From Mariannaea sp. PMI_226 (taxonomy: Eukaryota; Ascomycota; Sordariomycetes; Hypocreales; Nectriaceae), in NCBI GenBank assembly GCA_024336345.1, contig JANFOG010000004.1, forward strand, positions 3,534,001 to 3,598,000: DNA of 64,000 bases, given 5' to 3'. Both the position numbers and the translations under genes were made by a program. The notes under the pieces are model-generated. The model did not search any database, had not been told where the DNA came from, and was given only the letters and a program-made list of their open reading frames with translations. This document shows positions 36,344-48,697 of this stretch, one piece after another (the stretch's first letter is position 1; every line of letters starts with the position of its first letter).

Positions 36344-37970
36344 TTGAGGATTTGGATAACTTGGAGCACCCTCAAGAGCGTGCACATGAAATGATGTGCA
36401 TACTGAGAAGGGCCCGATGAGCATATACTTGAAAATAAAAAATCAAGACAAGTATATAAAAATATTGCTTCTATGCTATGTGATTTTTCCGATTATGTAA
36501 ACGTCGTTTATCACTGCCTGCTTATATGGAAGTTAATGCTTGTACTGAATATCTGATCTCCTACTAGTGGCCGAACTAAGCAGCACGGGAAAAAGCGGTC
36601 TCAAATTACTATGAGAAGGGATTGAATGGCATGCACGTGCGTGGGGGGGGAAACTGTTGTCAGATACCGGGACTGGTGACGTTGGCGAACGATGATAGTC
36701 GAGAATCTACTCTGAGAATCACTTGGTGCAAGTTGATGATGGGGTGAGCCACGTGGAGTGGCGAAGATGACGTCGAGAACTCTTTTTGTTAGCCCCGAGT
36801 CGCGACGGCGTAATGTATGTATGTACTGTGAAGGCGTAATTTGTTACTATACGCAGATGGTGCCGACACGCCGTGGACTCGCGGTTCCAAAATACGCTGA
36901 GGTTCCGACGTGCCTTGCTCCGAATATCTGTTTGAGCCGCTACGCGACGGTTACTACCTAGCATCATTTGGGTGACGGTCAAAGATTCGTGAAGCCTGTA
37001 GTGTCTGGGGTCCTGGTCTGGGAATAGGCATCAAGTGAGAGAGGATTGAAGCCTAGTCACTGCAGCTATCATATCCTAACCCTCTGGGTTCTAGAGCGTC
37101 AATCGATGCACGCATGACTGGTTTGGTTTTTCTTCTTCTTCTTCTGCTTCTTCTTCTTCAGCTTTCTTGAGAATATTCTGGATATGTACCTCCCTCTCAG
37201 CCTTCAAGATCATTGACGCTTTGTACCCCGGGCTTCCACAGGCTCGACTTACACAAACTTCCTCGCAGCTACCGCAGGTATTTATCAGGTACACAAGGTA
37301 CAGAATCTGTGTCTCTCCGCCTCAGTGCATGCATGTTTTGTTTAGCACCACCTCACCTAGGTGGATAGGTAGCCAGGTTGATACAGAGTAATCTGTACAC
37401 GTATTGGTATTGGCGAGTTACCTGTTGTACTTTCGTGAAGGAGGGGCAATTTTTTTCAAACGACCCGCACCTAAGATTTAACAGCTCAGGAGTGATGGAT
37501 ATACGGTGTGCTATTCTTATTAAGGGTGAAGCAAGGCTTTCGATAGCTGAATCAGCATTCCGTTAAAACTGAGGTCCCTCAGGTAAAGATTTCTACCTAG
37601 GTAGGGATAGTAGGGAACGTATGTTGAGCCTTGTGACTTTGCCTTGTGATAATCATCTCGAGCGGTGGTTATTCTTACCGTCTAGGCACCTGTATTCTCT
37701 ATCTTATGTACCTTGGCTGGACTCTGGGCTCAGGTAAGGCAGCTTACTCAACTGCCTGGATGTATTCCTACCTAGGCGGAGTAAGAGTAACTTCACAATC
37801 ATTGAATCCATAGCCTGAACGGGCTTAGTTCACTTCATCAAATGGCACCGGCCGTTTTCCCTCACCCGCCTTGGCCGGCTCGCCCCAACGAACACTTGCG
37901 AACTTGGGTGGTTTCGTCAACGCAGAGTGGCCACTGCGATCCCCCTCCCCAAGGTCCCCTAATAGCCTAA

Positions 37971-37989
37971 TAGGTAGGTAGGTACCTAA
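37971..37989. repeat. AGGTAGGTACCT-type motif
   Basis: TAGGTAGGTAGGTACCTAA, the same family as the motif at 24681-24703. It lies upstream of the Sec4-type GTPase gene. Confidence 0.55.
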
Positions 37990-38366
37990 GGCAGTTAAGC
38001 AAGGTACCTGATTGTTCCTAATCTGCGGACACACCGCATTGTACCCGCCAAATAATGACCACCAATACCGCCATTCGTCGCCTGCTACTGGCCGTCCTGG
38101 GCCACCAGCTGCAGGCACTGACCTAATTAGTTACCACCTAGACTGTACCTGCCCGAGGCCGACTTTCTTACGACGTACTTGGCTTGTCCTGTCGTGTCTC
38201 GTCCTAACCCCATCTCCCTCTATCCATCTCCCCCGACGGCATCCTCACCTAAACTCGCCCCTCGAGACGACCTCAAACTTGTTTCCCTCCCCATTCCTTC
38301 GTCAACCTCGTCGCCTCCGTCGTCGCTATCGTTGTCTTTGTGGTCGCCTTCGTCTCGTCCATCATC

Positions 38367-39463
38367 ATGTCTAGTAATCGCAACTATGACTTCCTGGTAC
38401 GATGCTCTCTTCCCTTTTCCCCCCCACCCACCTACCCACTGCCCGCTTCCCGCCTTTGCCCGCCCCCTGCTTCTGTCTTGTGTGTCCTGCTGGCTGCCCT
38501 GCGTATGATGTTCTCCCATCGCATCGCAGAGCCTCAAGATAGCTTTCCGAACGAATAGATAGCATTGCGAGACCCCAAAAAAGAACCACCCCCCCTCTCA
38601 TGTGACAACCGACTTGACGCAATCGACTACACGAACATCTCCAGCTAATTCGATCCCGCCATGAACAGATCAAGCTGCTCCTGATAGGCGACTCCGGCGT
38701 CGGCAAGTCGTGCTGTCTGCTGCGCTTCAGTGAAGACTCATTTACCCCGTCCTTTATCACCACCATCGGAATCGACTTCAAGATCAGAACCATTGAACTT
38801 GATGGAAAGCGTGTTAAGTTGCAGATCTGGGACACCGCTGGTCAGGAGCGTTTCCGAACCATCACCACCGCCTACTATCGTGGTGCCATGGGCATCCTCC
38901 TCGTGTACGATGTCACCGACGAGCGCTCTTTCTCCAGTACGTTCGATTTCCATTTTTGTCTTTTGTGACTGGTTCTAGGATTTGGAGGGGGAGTTTCGGT
39001 GGTTGGGATGCTTGATCCATCAAGGAACTCCGCCAAGATCCATCTTCATTCCTACCGTCTGCGCCTCATCCTTGAAAAGTCCCGAAACCGATCGGGATGC
39101 ATTATTTCACTAATATGCGAGACAATGCTGACATAGTGCCGTTTCATAGACATCCGAACTTGGTTCTCAAATGTCGAACAGCATGCCACCGAGGGCGTTA
39201 ACAAGATCCTGATTGGCAACAAGTGCGACTGGGAAGAGAAGCGAGTTGTTTCCACCGAACAAGGCCAGGCTCTTGCCGACGAGTTGGGCATTCCTTTCCT
39301 TGAGGTTTCCGCCAAGAGCAACATCAACATCGATAAGGCTTTCTACAGTCTAGCTGCCGACATCAAGAAACGCCTCATCGACAACTCCAAGAACGACCAA
39401 CCCACAGCGACTGGCGTCAACGTTCACGAGAAGACCGACGCTGGTGGCGGCAAGTGCTGCTAA
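38367..39463 (+). CDS. SEC4: Sec4/Rab8-type small GTPase
   Basis: Exons 38367-38396, 38669-38936 and 39150-39463 join to 203 residues. All GTPase boxes are present: GDSGVGKS (17-24), the switch I segment [17 protein letters not shown] (64-72), NKCD (123-126) and EVSAKS (151-156). The C-terminal CC at 202-203 is the double-geranylgeranylation signal. The effector region and N-terminal [14 protein letters not shown] match fungal Sec4/Rab8 proteins, which carry secretory vesicles to the growing tip. Introns of 272 and 213 bp are long for the window. Some genomes name the orthologue srgA. Confidence 0.95.
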
Positions 39464-39719
39464 ATATAACCATCAGGAGAAATCAGCTTGCTTCAGTCGT
39501 TTCCACCTTTGCTCTGTTTTATATTTTATGCACTTAAGCTACCCTGACGCGTCACAAGTATCAGCCGCCATGTCTACAGAGACGACCAGGAATTGGAGAG
39601 GCGAAAGGAGGAATAAGAATCGGCCGAGACGCAAGATTAGTGAGGTCTTGGGAGAGGAGTTCCTAAGGGGTGTAAGAGGGCTAAAGAGGCCAGACAGTGA
39701 AGAGGTAGAGAGAGAGAAC

Positions 39720-39752
<33 letters not shown>

Positions 39753-40176
39753 GCAATCTCAGCCACGAGGAAGAAGGAGACGCAATCACACAAGGGAGGC
39801 TAGGGTCATATCTATTCACCTTGGCTAGCCTTCCCTCAAACCCTTAGAGAGCAAATATGGTCTGGAGTTTCGGTTTTTGATCTGGGTCTAATACACGTTG
39901 CTACCGTTGTGTGCCTGTTTTACTGCGACTTCGTTGCGAAAAGAGCCCCGAAACCTACATGATAATTGACCAGTGACAACGCAAATCTGGAGCACTAAAG
40001 GGAGAATTTGAGCCCGCCTCAACAATGACTTTCGAAATAAACTCGTTTCTGAAAGGGGGCTAGACAAGCATGCATGGAGAGAGACAGAGAGAGGGAGAGA
40101 GAGCGTTCTTCATTAACATCATCATATTATCTATAGTCATTCTGATATTACACAAGGCATTATTTCCTCTTTATTG
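39464..40176. other. Convergent intergenic region with GA microsatellites
   Basis: 3' flanks of the Sec4-type gene and of the leftward unnamed gene. It contains a long (GA)n tract and a second GA-rich stretch near 40080-40105. Frames here are repeat-derived. Confidence 0.6.
39722..39751. repeat. GA dinucleotide microsatellite
   Basis: About fifteen GA units, with imperfect GA-rich sequence on the left side. Confidence 0.9.
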
Positions 40177-41338
40177 TTACACTTCAATGTACGATGCAGA
40201 TATCATCGTTTTGATAGAGTTCCCTTCATGATCTCTTTTGACGATTCGCCGGTTCCAGCTCCGGATGAAACGCCAGGCAACATCAGGAGACTTACAAATC
40301 AACACATGGCGCGCCTTGAGCTTCCAACAGAAGGCGTTGTCGTTAAGTAAGGGGGCCCGGGTGCCAATACGGGCGTAGTTCCCGGCCTTGTCGTTGATAG
40401 TTGAAATGAGGGGGAATGGCTCGCCCATAGCCCATGGCTCGTCGCGAGCCTCACCATCAGCATGAATGAGAGCCTGCAATTCTGAAACCGACAAGGGCGA
40501 GTTGTGCGAGTGCACCAATACGGCAGCGGGTTCGACTGTGAAACCAGAGCGACGAATCAGCTTGTCCATCAGTCGCTGCCAGGGCCACTCGCCCTTTACC
40601 CGAGACGTTCGGAGACTCAGCCCGCCTGTGAGGGTTCCGGGCACGATGGTGAACATGTTGGCTTCGTCCTCAGGACTAAGATCGGGGCTGCGCAAGTGGT
40701 CGGGGAGCGTACTGACCCAGAGGCCTGTTGGGGAGCGCAGCTTATGCTGGGCGAGACGGAATAGACGGTCGAGTTTGGAACGATAGACGGTAGAGGCGGC
40801 TTGAGAAGAAAACGAGATGTTGTATGTGCCGAGGGGATCGAGGGTCCATGGGTCGCGCTCTTGGTGAACTGCATCATGAAACTTTGTTTTAGCGAGCTGA
40901 TCCTGGGGGAGGGGTTAACGAGAGCGTCGATCAAAAAGTACCTTCGTTGATTGCGGATTGCCAGTCGGAGAGATCGCGAGCTGCAAGACGTGTAAAGTCG
41001 CTCGCTTGAAGGTTTGTATTCAGACCTGTTACGACAAGCATATGACCCTGAACAGTCTTGTTCTTCGAGAAGCGACGCACAATTCCTTTGCGACTCTTCT
41101 CCTCGGACGGGAGGAGGAACCCGGTCTGCAAGCGAGAGGTGCGCCACTCGGCAAACTCGTCATTGGGGTTCGGCTTTGGGGTCTTCACTCCGGGGATCTT
41201 GAAGTCGGCTGTCCCATCTTTCTCATCTCGGTTGGAGTTGGGTGACGACGGGGCGGAAGTGTGCGACAAAAATCTTGCAGCAAGTTGCTGTCGCGCGAGA
41301 GGCGCCTTGGCGTGGGCGAGCCATGTTTGGCGTATCAT
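40177..41338 (-). CDS. Conserved-looking probable mitochondrial protein, function unknown
   Basis: On the minus strand the exons are 41338-40942 and 40868-40177, joining to 362 residues over a 73-bp GT-AG intron. The N-terminus has Arg/Ala/His-rich, acid-free sequence up to LAARFLSHTSAP, a good mitochondrial presequence. Later segments such as GHMLVVTGLNTNL and DPLGTYNISFSSQAA followed by a helical RLFRLAQ stretch resemble an RNA-recognition-like fold, but I cannot name the family. I do not assign a function. It diverges from AFG2 across about 1 kb. Confidence 0.78.
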
Positions 41339-42370
41339 GCAGGCGATTGGGAGTCGAGAGCAGACATGGGATTTTTCTGAGGAGAGGGTTTGGTGGGGTG
41401 GGTGAGTGATTGCTGAATGGATACAAGGCAGAGGTTTCCCAGCCGTAGGCAGGGGGCTTGGTTTGGTCGAAAGCCTCCTGCTTGCCGACGTTCAATGGTT
41501 AGATTAGATGGAGATGTGGGAGAGTTGGAGATGCTTGAATGCTTAGCTGCTTGGTGTTTTCTAATTAGTGGGCTTTTTTTTTTAGGTTGAACGGCGCCGA
41601 TGCGGGCGGCTTCCAATTAGTTAGTGGGGGTTTTTTTTTCTTACGTTTCTCAAGAATAGGTACCCTCTCTTAGGTTTACTTTCCTTACCGTACATGTGTA
41701 CCCCATGCAGTAGAGGCATGCACTGTAGAAGGACCCTTGAAAACTGCACCACATATGGAGTACAGAGACTTGTGATAGGGATTCGCTCATACGTCACTCG
41801 AAGTTGTTAGAAATTGGTCATATGGCGTTATATATGAGAGTCGTGGGGCCTAATTTTCTGTTCGAATTTCCATTCATATTAAATCCGAGTTTTGGTTCCT
41901 GGGTACGTCGATGGGTTGGAGGGGTTCTACATACCTAGATTGACAATCAAGCTGCAACCGAACGCCAAAGCCGGCTGATAGATAAGGTACTAACTACCGA
42001 CCGGAAAAAAAAAAACCTGACCACCAAATTTTTTTTATAGATATATAGCTATTGCCAGAATAGAAGAGAAATTGAGATTTCTTCCTCGAAAGTAGACTTA
42101 AACTGCCTATGTATTTTCCCTTGTTCATCCCCGGTTGAATCCTTCTGTTTACTTACTCACATGCACTGAGAGATACTTCCACCTGCCGTGTGAGTGAGCT
42201 GTTGGAGTTGGAAGGCACAAAACTTTCAACCCACTAATTTATCATCGGGCAATCGCAATCCCCACGCAAATCCCAATTAGCCAAACTTCACCTCTTCAAA
42301 ACCAACACTCACTCCGGAAACATATAGCCATATAATATTTCCCTTTCCGAGGCTCAGAAACTCACCCGGC
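41339..42370. promoter_or_regulatory. Divergent promoter region between the unnamed mitochondrial gene and AFG2
   Basis: About 1 kb with poly-T and poly-A runs near 41.57-41.64 kb and 42.0 kb. It must contain both promoters. No specific factor site is claimed. Confidence 0.5.
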
Positions 42371-44775
42371 ATGCTCGTTTCGAGCATTGACACAAAGGTC
42401 CGGCCTTTGTCTAATACCAGTCTCGAGAAATCAAGTCTACTTGGTGCTGCTCGCATCTATGTGAGCAAAGACTCGCTGCTCTCCCTCACCGGCACCCTCG
42501 AAAGCGGGAAGCATTGTGTAGTAAAGAGACTTGAAAGCTCCCAGAAGAATTCCCAAGATGAAGATGTCCAGCAGGATCTTCAACGTGAGGCCTCGCTATG
42601 GATTCTCCCCGAGAAGAATCTGAGTCCAAACGTCGTCATGATGACTCGTGCCTTTCAAGAAGCCACCGGATTCAAAATCGGGGACCAAGTGCGCATCACA
42701 CTCGCCGGGACTACACCTGATATCGATGAAGTCGTCGTCGAGGATCTTTCAGGTGAAAAATCGGATCTCGAAAAGACAGCAAAGTATCCTCTCGTCTGGG
42801 AGCCAACTCTCAGTGTGTCTCTGGGTGAGTTGAACTTGATATTATTCAGACCGTCTCTTATCGCTAACTGTCTGTGTTTCTTTTTTTCTTCTCTTCAAGA
42901 CAGGGCTGAACTCATCTTCCCTGGCATGACCTTCGAAGGTGTATCCCTCAACAAGTTGCGGCGCAACTTCAAGGTCACTTCTGTAAACTCCCAGACAACC
43001 AGTGTCGCTCGATTCAAGGTCGATTCATCAACCATACGTATCCTCCAACCAGGCGAGGAGGCAAGCAACACTGTAGCTGAACCTGGTGGTGACTTGACTC
43101 TGACTGGAGTTCCCGGTATGCCTACTCAGGTTGAGGCTATCAACGACTATCTTGACGGTTTTTGCCGCCCCTTTTACGCCAAAAAGGAACGCCAATCTTG
43201 TGGACTCATCATCCATGGAGGTCGCGGAACCGGAAAGACTTTTATATTGCAGCGCATTGCAGAGACAAAATGGGGCCGCGTTCACTGGGTCAAGCCTTCT
43301 GATAAGCTGACAACGATTCGAGAGGTGTTCAAGACTGCCCAGGGGCAGCAGCCGAGCATTGTTCTCATTGATGAGCTTGAAAGTCTCATAAACAAGGATC
43401 GCTCCAACCGAGACTCAGTCATTGAGGCAATCGGTGAGGAACTGGATGGTCTCTCTGCCTTGGCCACTGCAAACAATGCCCTGCCCAAGGTTGTCGTCAT
43501 CGCAACCTGCTCCGACTACTTCACTGATGTCCCTCCTAAGCTGCAGAAGCTCTCTCGATTTGCAGAGAATATTGCTTTACCGATTCCACGAACCCAAGAG
43601 CGTCTCGAAATTCTCAAGTTCATGGACCCGCCGATCGCATCAGGCGAGAAGGATCAGATCCTCCTCAGTGTGGCAGAGAGGACTCATGCTTTCAACCCCT
43701 ATGATATTAGTCGTCTGGTTTCCAACGCCATGCGCATATTTGGCAAGCGTCTGAAAGCCTCTGGAGTCGATGCTGCATCGGGCGAGCAGCAATATCTTGT
43801 CAAAGCCGATCTGGAAAAAGCACTACGCAGTACTCAGCCGACTGCAATGAATGACATCAATCTGAACCCCCCAACCATTCACTGGCAAGATATCGGTGGG
43901 CAGGAACCTCTCAAAAAGGCCCTGAACCGTATGATCAGATACAACAAGGTGAGTAATCTATGCTACTCGGCTAGTTCTATGCGTGAGTTTTCGTTATGCA
44001 AATATTGACTGAACATTTCCAGAATCCCGAAAGCTTTCTTCGTTCTCCTGGAAAAGGTATCCTCTTGTATGGTCCACCTGGTTGCTCAAAGACCCTGTCA
44101 GCACAAGCGACAGCTACCGAATCTGGTTTCAACTTCTTCGCCGTAAAAGGCGCCGAACTGCTCAACATGTACGTGGGCGAGTCGGAGCGAGCTGTCCGTA
44201 CGCTTTTCGAGCGTGCTCGTGCCGCCGCCCCTTCAATTATCTTCTTTGACGAGATCGACTCTATTGGTGGCCAGCGCACTGGCTCAGGAGGGTCGGCATC
44301 CCGCAGCTCTGGCGCAGTCAACATGCTTACTACTCTACTAACTGAGATGGACGGTTTCGAAACCCTTACTGGCGTGCTCATCCTCGCTGCCACCAACCGT
44401 CCCGAGGCCATCGATCCTGCTCTGATGCGCCCAGGTCGTTTCGATCAAGTGTTGTACGTAGGCCCGCCTGATCAGACCGCTCGACAGACTATCTTGTCTG
44501 TAAACACGCGCGGTCTGCCCCTGGCGGATAATGTCGACATTCCCGAACTGGCCCGTCGTGCCGAGGGACATTCCGGTGCCGAGATCAAAGCAGCCTGTAA
44601 CGAGGCCTGCATTCGAGCCCAGGATGCATTCGAAGAGCTTGGTGGCGACGCTGGCGTCAAACCGCAGGTAACGATGGCTGACCTAGAAATCGCGCTGGAA
44701 CGCATGCCACGGAATATCACGAAGCAAATGATTGATGGATACGAAAAGTGGTCAAAACAGTTTAGAAAGATTTAA
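42371..44775 (+). CDS. AFG2: AAA ATPase Afg2/Drg1, 60S ribosome maturation
   Basis: Exons 42371-42824, 42900-43948 and 44023-44775 join to 751 residues, near the yeast length of 780. After an N-terminal double-psi barrel-like domain come two AAA domains. D1 has Walker A GGRGTGKT (about residue 258) and Walker B IVLIDE. D2 has the Afg2-specific Walker A GPPGCSKT (about residue 518), Walker B IIFFDEID and the second region of homology AATNRPEAIDPALMRPGRFD. Afg2/Drg1 releases the shuttling factor Rlp24 from new 60S particles in the cytoplasm. D1 is divergent: sensor-1 reads ATCSD where ATNRP is usual. The CSKT variant in D2 strongly favours Afg2 over Cdc48 or Rix7. Confidence 0.95.
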
Positions 44776-45812
44776 AGAGAAAAGAATATGTTATGGGCTC
44801 GGTATTAACGGTTACGGCGGGTTTGTCTTTTATGATAGCATAGATTTTACACTCACGTTGTGCCTGAGTGACAGGAGACATACACTGGGTTGATGTGAAA
44901 AAGGGGGGTGAGGCATCTAATCATGAGCATCACTTCAACAACACATTGGGAACAAAATAACATGCGCGTCCTGGTCTTCAATTCATTCCGTCATGGAGAT
45001 TTTGACCCTGACCCAGTGCCAAGTGATCCTGATCTCTAGGGCCCGACCTTGCCGCCTCCCAAAGTCGGGGGTTGAAAAAACAACCATAAATATAGGTATG
45101 TATGATACATAAATAAAAAACAAAATGCCTCCTCAAAGTGATCGCCCTCTGTCCCCTCCAGTTTGGCGGTCAGCTGCTCTCTCACACACATTCTCTCTCT
45201 CTTTTCCCTTTTTTTTTTGCAACTTCCCCCCTCCATCGTCCTTCTTGACCTCCCCCTCGAATCGTTCCCTGACCCGATCCTGCCAATCTTTTTGCGAAGC
45301 TTTCCATAATCTTCCTTGGTAAAATAAAATAGAAGAGAAGAAAAAGAAGAAGATAAAAATGGTGGGGAAGGAAAAGATCAACACAGAATAAGGCCATGCC
45401 ATGCTATGCCGCCGGTTCTCGACGACTCTATCACCTAGAGGGCCAACTCTAGTCCTGACAACCCAATTAAAAACCCAGTGTCGCAATTCGATTCTGTCAA
45501 AAGAAATCGCCCTCGTCGAAGCGAAAAAGAAAAAAAAGTATTCGGAGGGGTGAGTGAGAATCGGGGAATCATCGACACTAGACACAAAAACACACAATGA
45601 AGCAAACGCAACGCCAGCCCCCATCGGCTTTCCATCCATTTGTTTCCTCCCCCCTTTGCCAACTGAGTCAGCCCAGGCGAGAAATGTCGTCCAGACCCGT
45701 ATTTCCCTTGCTTCATACCTGGGTGATGAAAAAAAAACCCCAAAACCAATACCAAAACAAAGTATCCGATATTTCCGTTACGCCATCGCCGAAAGAAGTG
45801 CGGAACATGACA
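44776..45812. other. Convergent intergenic region between AFG2 and PSY2
   Basis: 3' flanks of both genes; pyrimidine and purine tracts account for all frames of 60-170 codons. No gene is recognised. Confidence 0.6.
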
Positions 45813-48697
45813 TTACGAGTCCTCCTCGGATCCCGTCCGGATAGTTGGTGAGAGGCTGATAGCAATCTTCTTAGGGGTAGTGTTGCCCGGGCCAGCGGTG
45901 AAACTCTTGCGCCTCCGAAGGACCCCATGAGGAGTAGGAGAACCGGCTGTGATGGAGCTGCTGCTGTTGCGGCGTTTGTTTTGCATCAACTTGCCCAGCG
46001 CATCTTCTTCCTCGTCTTCCTCGCGTCGCCGCTTCTCGGAGAGTCGCTCTGGCGGTGGCACTGCACTAGCACCAGCATCGCTGACAGGGGTCTCGTTTCC
46101 TGATACTCCTCCAGCTTGTTGAGATTCTGCTGAAGCCTCAGGGTCAAGGTTCTCGTCAACTTCTTCGTCTGAAGCGTAATCAACCAGGGGCTTCGAGCCA
46201 GTAGAGCCATTCGTGGAAGGCGCCTTTGTCGCATCCTTGCCATGGCCCTCTTCATCGTCCTCGGGATCTGATGTGGCCCAATACTCTTCTTGCTCCGCCT
46301 CAACCGTAATCTGCTCCATGAGTCGCTGGGCGGTGGGCGGTGGCCTCCGTGCCAAATCGTCTTCGGTTTCCAGGAAATACTCCATGTTAGAAGTGAAGCC
46401 TTGTGTCTGATCGAACCGAAGAACAATTTCTCTGAATGTGAGCAGATAGCTCAGCTTCTCAAGTCTTTCTCGGTAATTCATAACAAGATGCTTGACCAGT
46501 TCCTTGATATTCTCCTTCTTGATAAATTCGAAAAATTCGAGCGATGCGGAGCTCAAAAGGTTGTCCCGGGATATCGTTTCTTCCAGGACGTCCAGTATCG
46601 GGCCCAGGATTTGTCTCTCAGTCAAGTGCTTGATGTAGAACTCATCCTGGAGTGTGATCAAAGATCGAAAGAATCGAATAGCAACTATGGTTTGTCAGCT
46701 GGAGCATTTCAACCTCAGACAGAAGATGTCAAAACATACCTAATCGTAAGTACTTCTCCGGGCACTCCAGTAGTTGAGCAACTCTGGAGGCGATATTGTT
46801 GGTCATGGAGAAGAGTTTGCAACGTAAGCCGTGTTGGCGAATAAAGAAACAGAGAATCTCAATCAAATACGTGAACATGGAAGCCTGCTGAGCAGAAAAC
46901 TTCACATCCGTTCTTTTCTCCAGATCAAGCAATGGCTTAAAGAGTCTTGGGGCGGATCGCTCATAAAAGCGCGTCAGGAACACGTCCTGTTGAGGATCTG
47001 CTGCTGGCGGTGGCCGAGGTCGACCTGTGAACTCTCCATTGGTCTTGACAAAGGCCTCTTGAATTACACCAGGGTCCAAAAGAACCTTGAGGGCTTCCGA
47101 AATCTGGGATTTGACTCCAAGGTCAACCTCTACCAATAGCAGATCGATTAAGGAGTCAGTCAGAGGTGATTGGTTTTCATGCATTTGTCGATAAATAGTC
47201 TGGCGAATCATCTGCGGATCGTGGTCGATAATGGAGATCAAAATGTCAGTGGCTCCGACCCTAACTCCAACATCTCCATGTCGTAATCCAAAATGAATAA
47301 CCTGAAGAAGACCGTGAGCAATAAAGTTGTTGTATAAGGTCTGCCGAGCCGGTGGCTGAATGTTCTTGGCAATCGCGCAGCACTGCTGGATGAACAAAAC
47401 TGCTTCCTTCTTCTTCTTTTGATCCGGAATAGGAGACGTGAAGATACCAAAAAGCTCGTTGAGAAATACTGCATTCGCTTGAAGATGCTGGACAATGTCG
47501 ACCTGGTTGAAGAAGATAAGAGAATTGAGAACGGAAAAGGTTGGGTCATCAAGAATTCTGGCAAGAACAACATCCTTGAGGTATTGTAGACGATATGTCT
47601 GATGGATTTTTCTCCGCGTCTGCTCATCTTCAATTGGAACAACCTCCTTGTATCGGCCCTGGTTACCCAACCAATGACGGTGGTTGGCCTTATGACTAGG
47701 GAAATCGGGGTCGTATTCCAGTGCCCCGACGACTCCCAGTACGCACTCGTCTGACACCGCATGTTCGATGATTGAAGTGTCGTTGAGAAGTATGATGGTC
47801 TTCATGATATTGCATAGTCGATGCAAATCTTGTAGGCTTTCAAGATCTTCAGCCATATCAACCAAAGGGATAAGCCGACCAATGTAGTCCTCATTCATGA
47901 TGGCCTTGGCAAGGGCGTCGCGACCATTGGCTGTCGAACTCATAATTCGCATATTAGTCTCGATATCGGCGAGATTTCCAAGATCCGCGGGAGGAAGCGT
48001 TATGCTAGCGGGGACTTCTATGGCAAGATCATCGGAGGAAAGGTCGTCTGGTTGCGTGAGAAGTCAGTAAGTAACACATTAAACGAGCGCGATTCCTCGT
48101 ACCGGTACCACCTAGGTTGTTGTGGAATGACTGCTGAACACTACTGACAAATCGCCTGTTGAGAGAAAAAAAAATTAGCAACAGTTGCTTGGTGAAATGA
48201 TCCTGTAGTAGTTGTAAAAAAGGGAAGACAAACCAGATCATCGCACAGCCCTCTGGTTCCTGAAAGCTGAGGGCCATGTCAACACCACTTCCAGGCTCTT
48301 GCCACACGATGAGCGTTTCTGCGGCAAACAAGTTAGCTGGGATGTCAAGTGAAAGACGCGATGGGTTTCGCAACATGCCTTGCTGCTTCTGGAAGCCATC
48401 CTCCCTTTGGATCTTTGTCTCTAAGAGCAAGCGCTCAGGCTGGTCTTCGGATTCGACGATGACCCTGGGATCTTTCCGGCCATCTTCGGTCTGAGCAACA
48501 GATATTGTGTTAGCAAATGTTCTCCGCGGCGCATGAAGAATCTAGTTTAGAATGATCAGCGGGCAGGCATGACATACCGTCGCGAAGGATGCGGTACAGA
48601 AGCCAGTGCCTCGGTCAAACCAGTCATTATTGCGGAGCTCGTAGACCTTGACGCGCTTCTTGTCGGTGGGCTGATGAGGCACGGGCTGTGCCATCAT
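45813..48697 (-). CDS. PSY2: PP4 regulatory subunit 3 (Psy2/SMEK)
   Basis: On the minus strand the exons are 48697-48578, 48490-48234, 48155-48103, 48047-46740 and 46684-45813, about 869 residues. The third donor could instead be six bases earlier (exon end 48109). An EVH1-type domain opens the protein (KKRVKVYELRNNDWFDRGTGFC; PRVIVESEDQPERLLLE), followed by the SMK-1 and armadillo-like region (GALEYDPDFPSHKANHR; RLQYLKDVVLARILDDPTF). The C-terminus is acidic with basic clusters (EKRRREEDEEED, NKRRNSSSS) that suit nuclear entry. Psy2 directs protein phosphatase 4 to DNA-damage and other substrates. Two adjacent ATGs (48697, 48694) make the exact start uncertain by one residue. Confidence 0.94.

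Larger units (their letters stand above)
36145..38366. other. Intergenic region, no gene recognised
   Basis: About 2.2 kb between the LPMO and the Sec4-type GTPase. It contains a 14-G run, AGGTAGGTACCT-type motifs at 37593-37604 and 37971-37989, and a CT-rich leader from about 38.2 kb. Small frames near 36.7-37.6 kb show no motif. Confidence 0.55.

Noticed and set aside
39444..39819. Frames with long Arg/Glu or Ser/Leu runs
   Set aside because: They are translated GA microsatellite and 3' flank of the Sec4-type gene.
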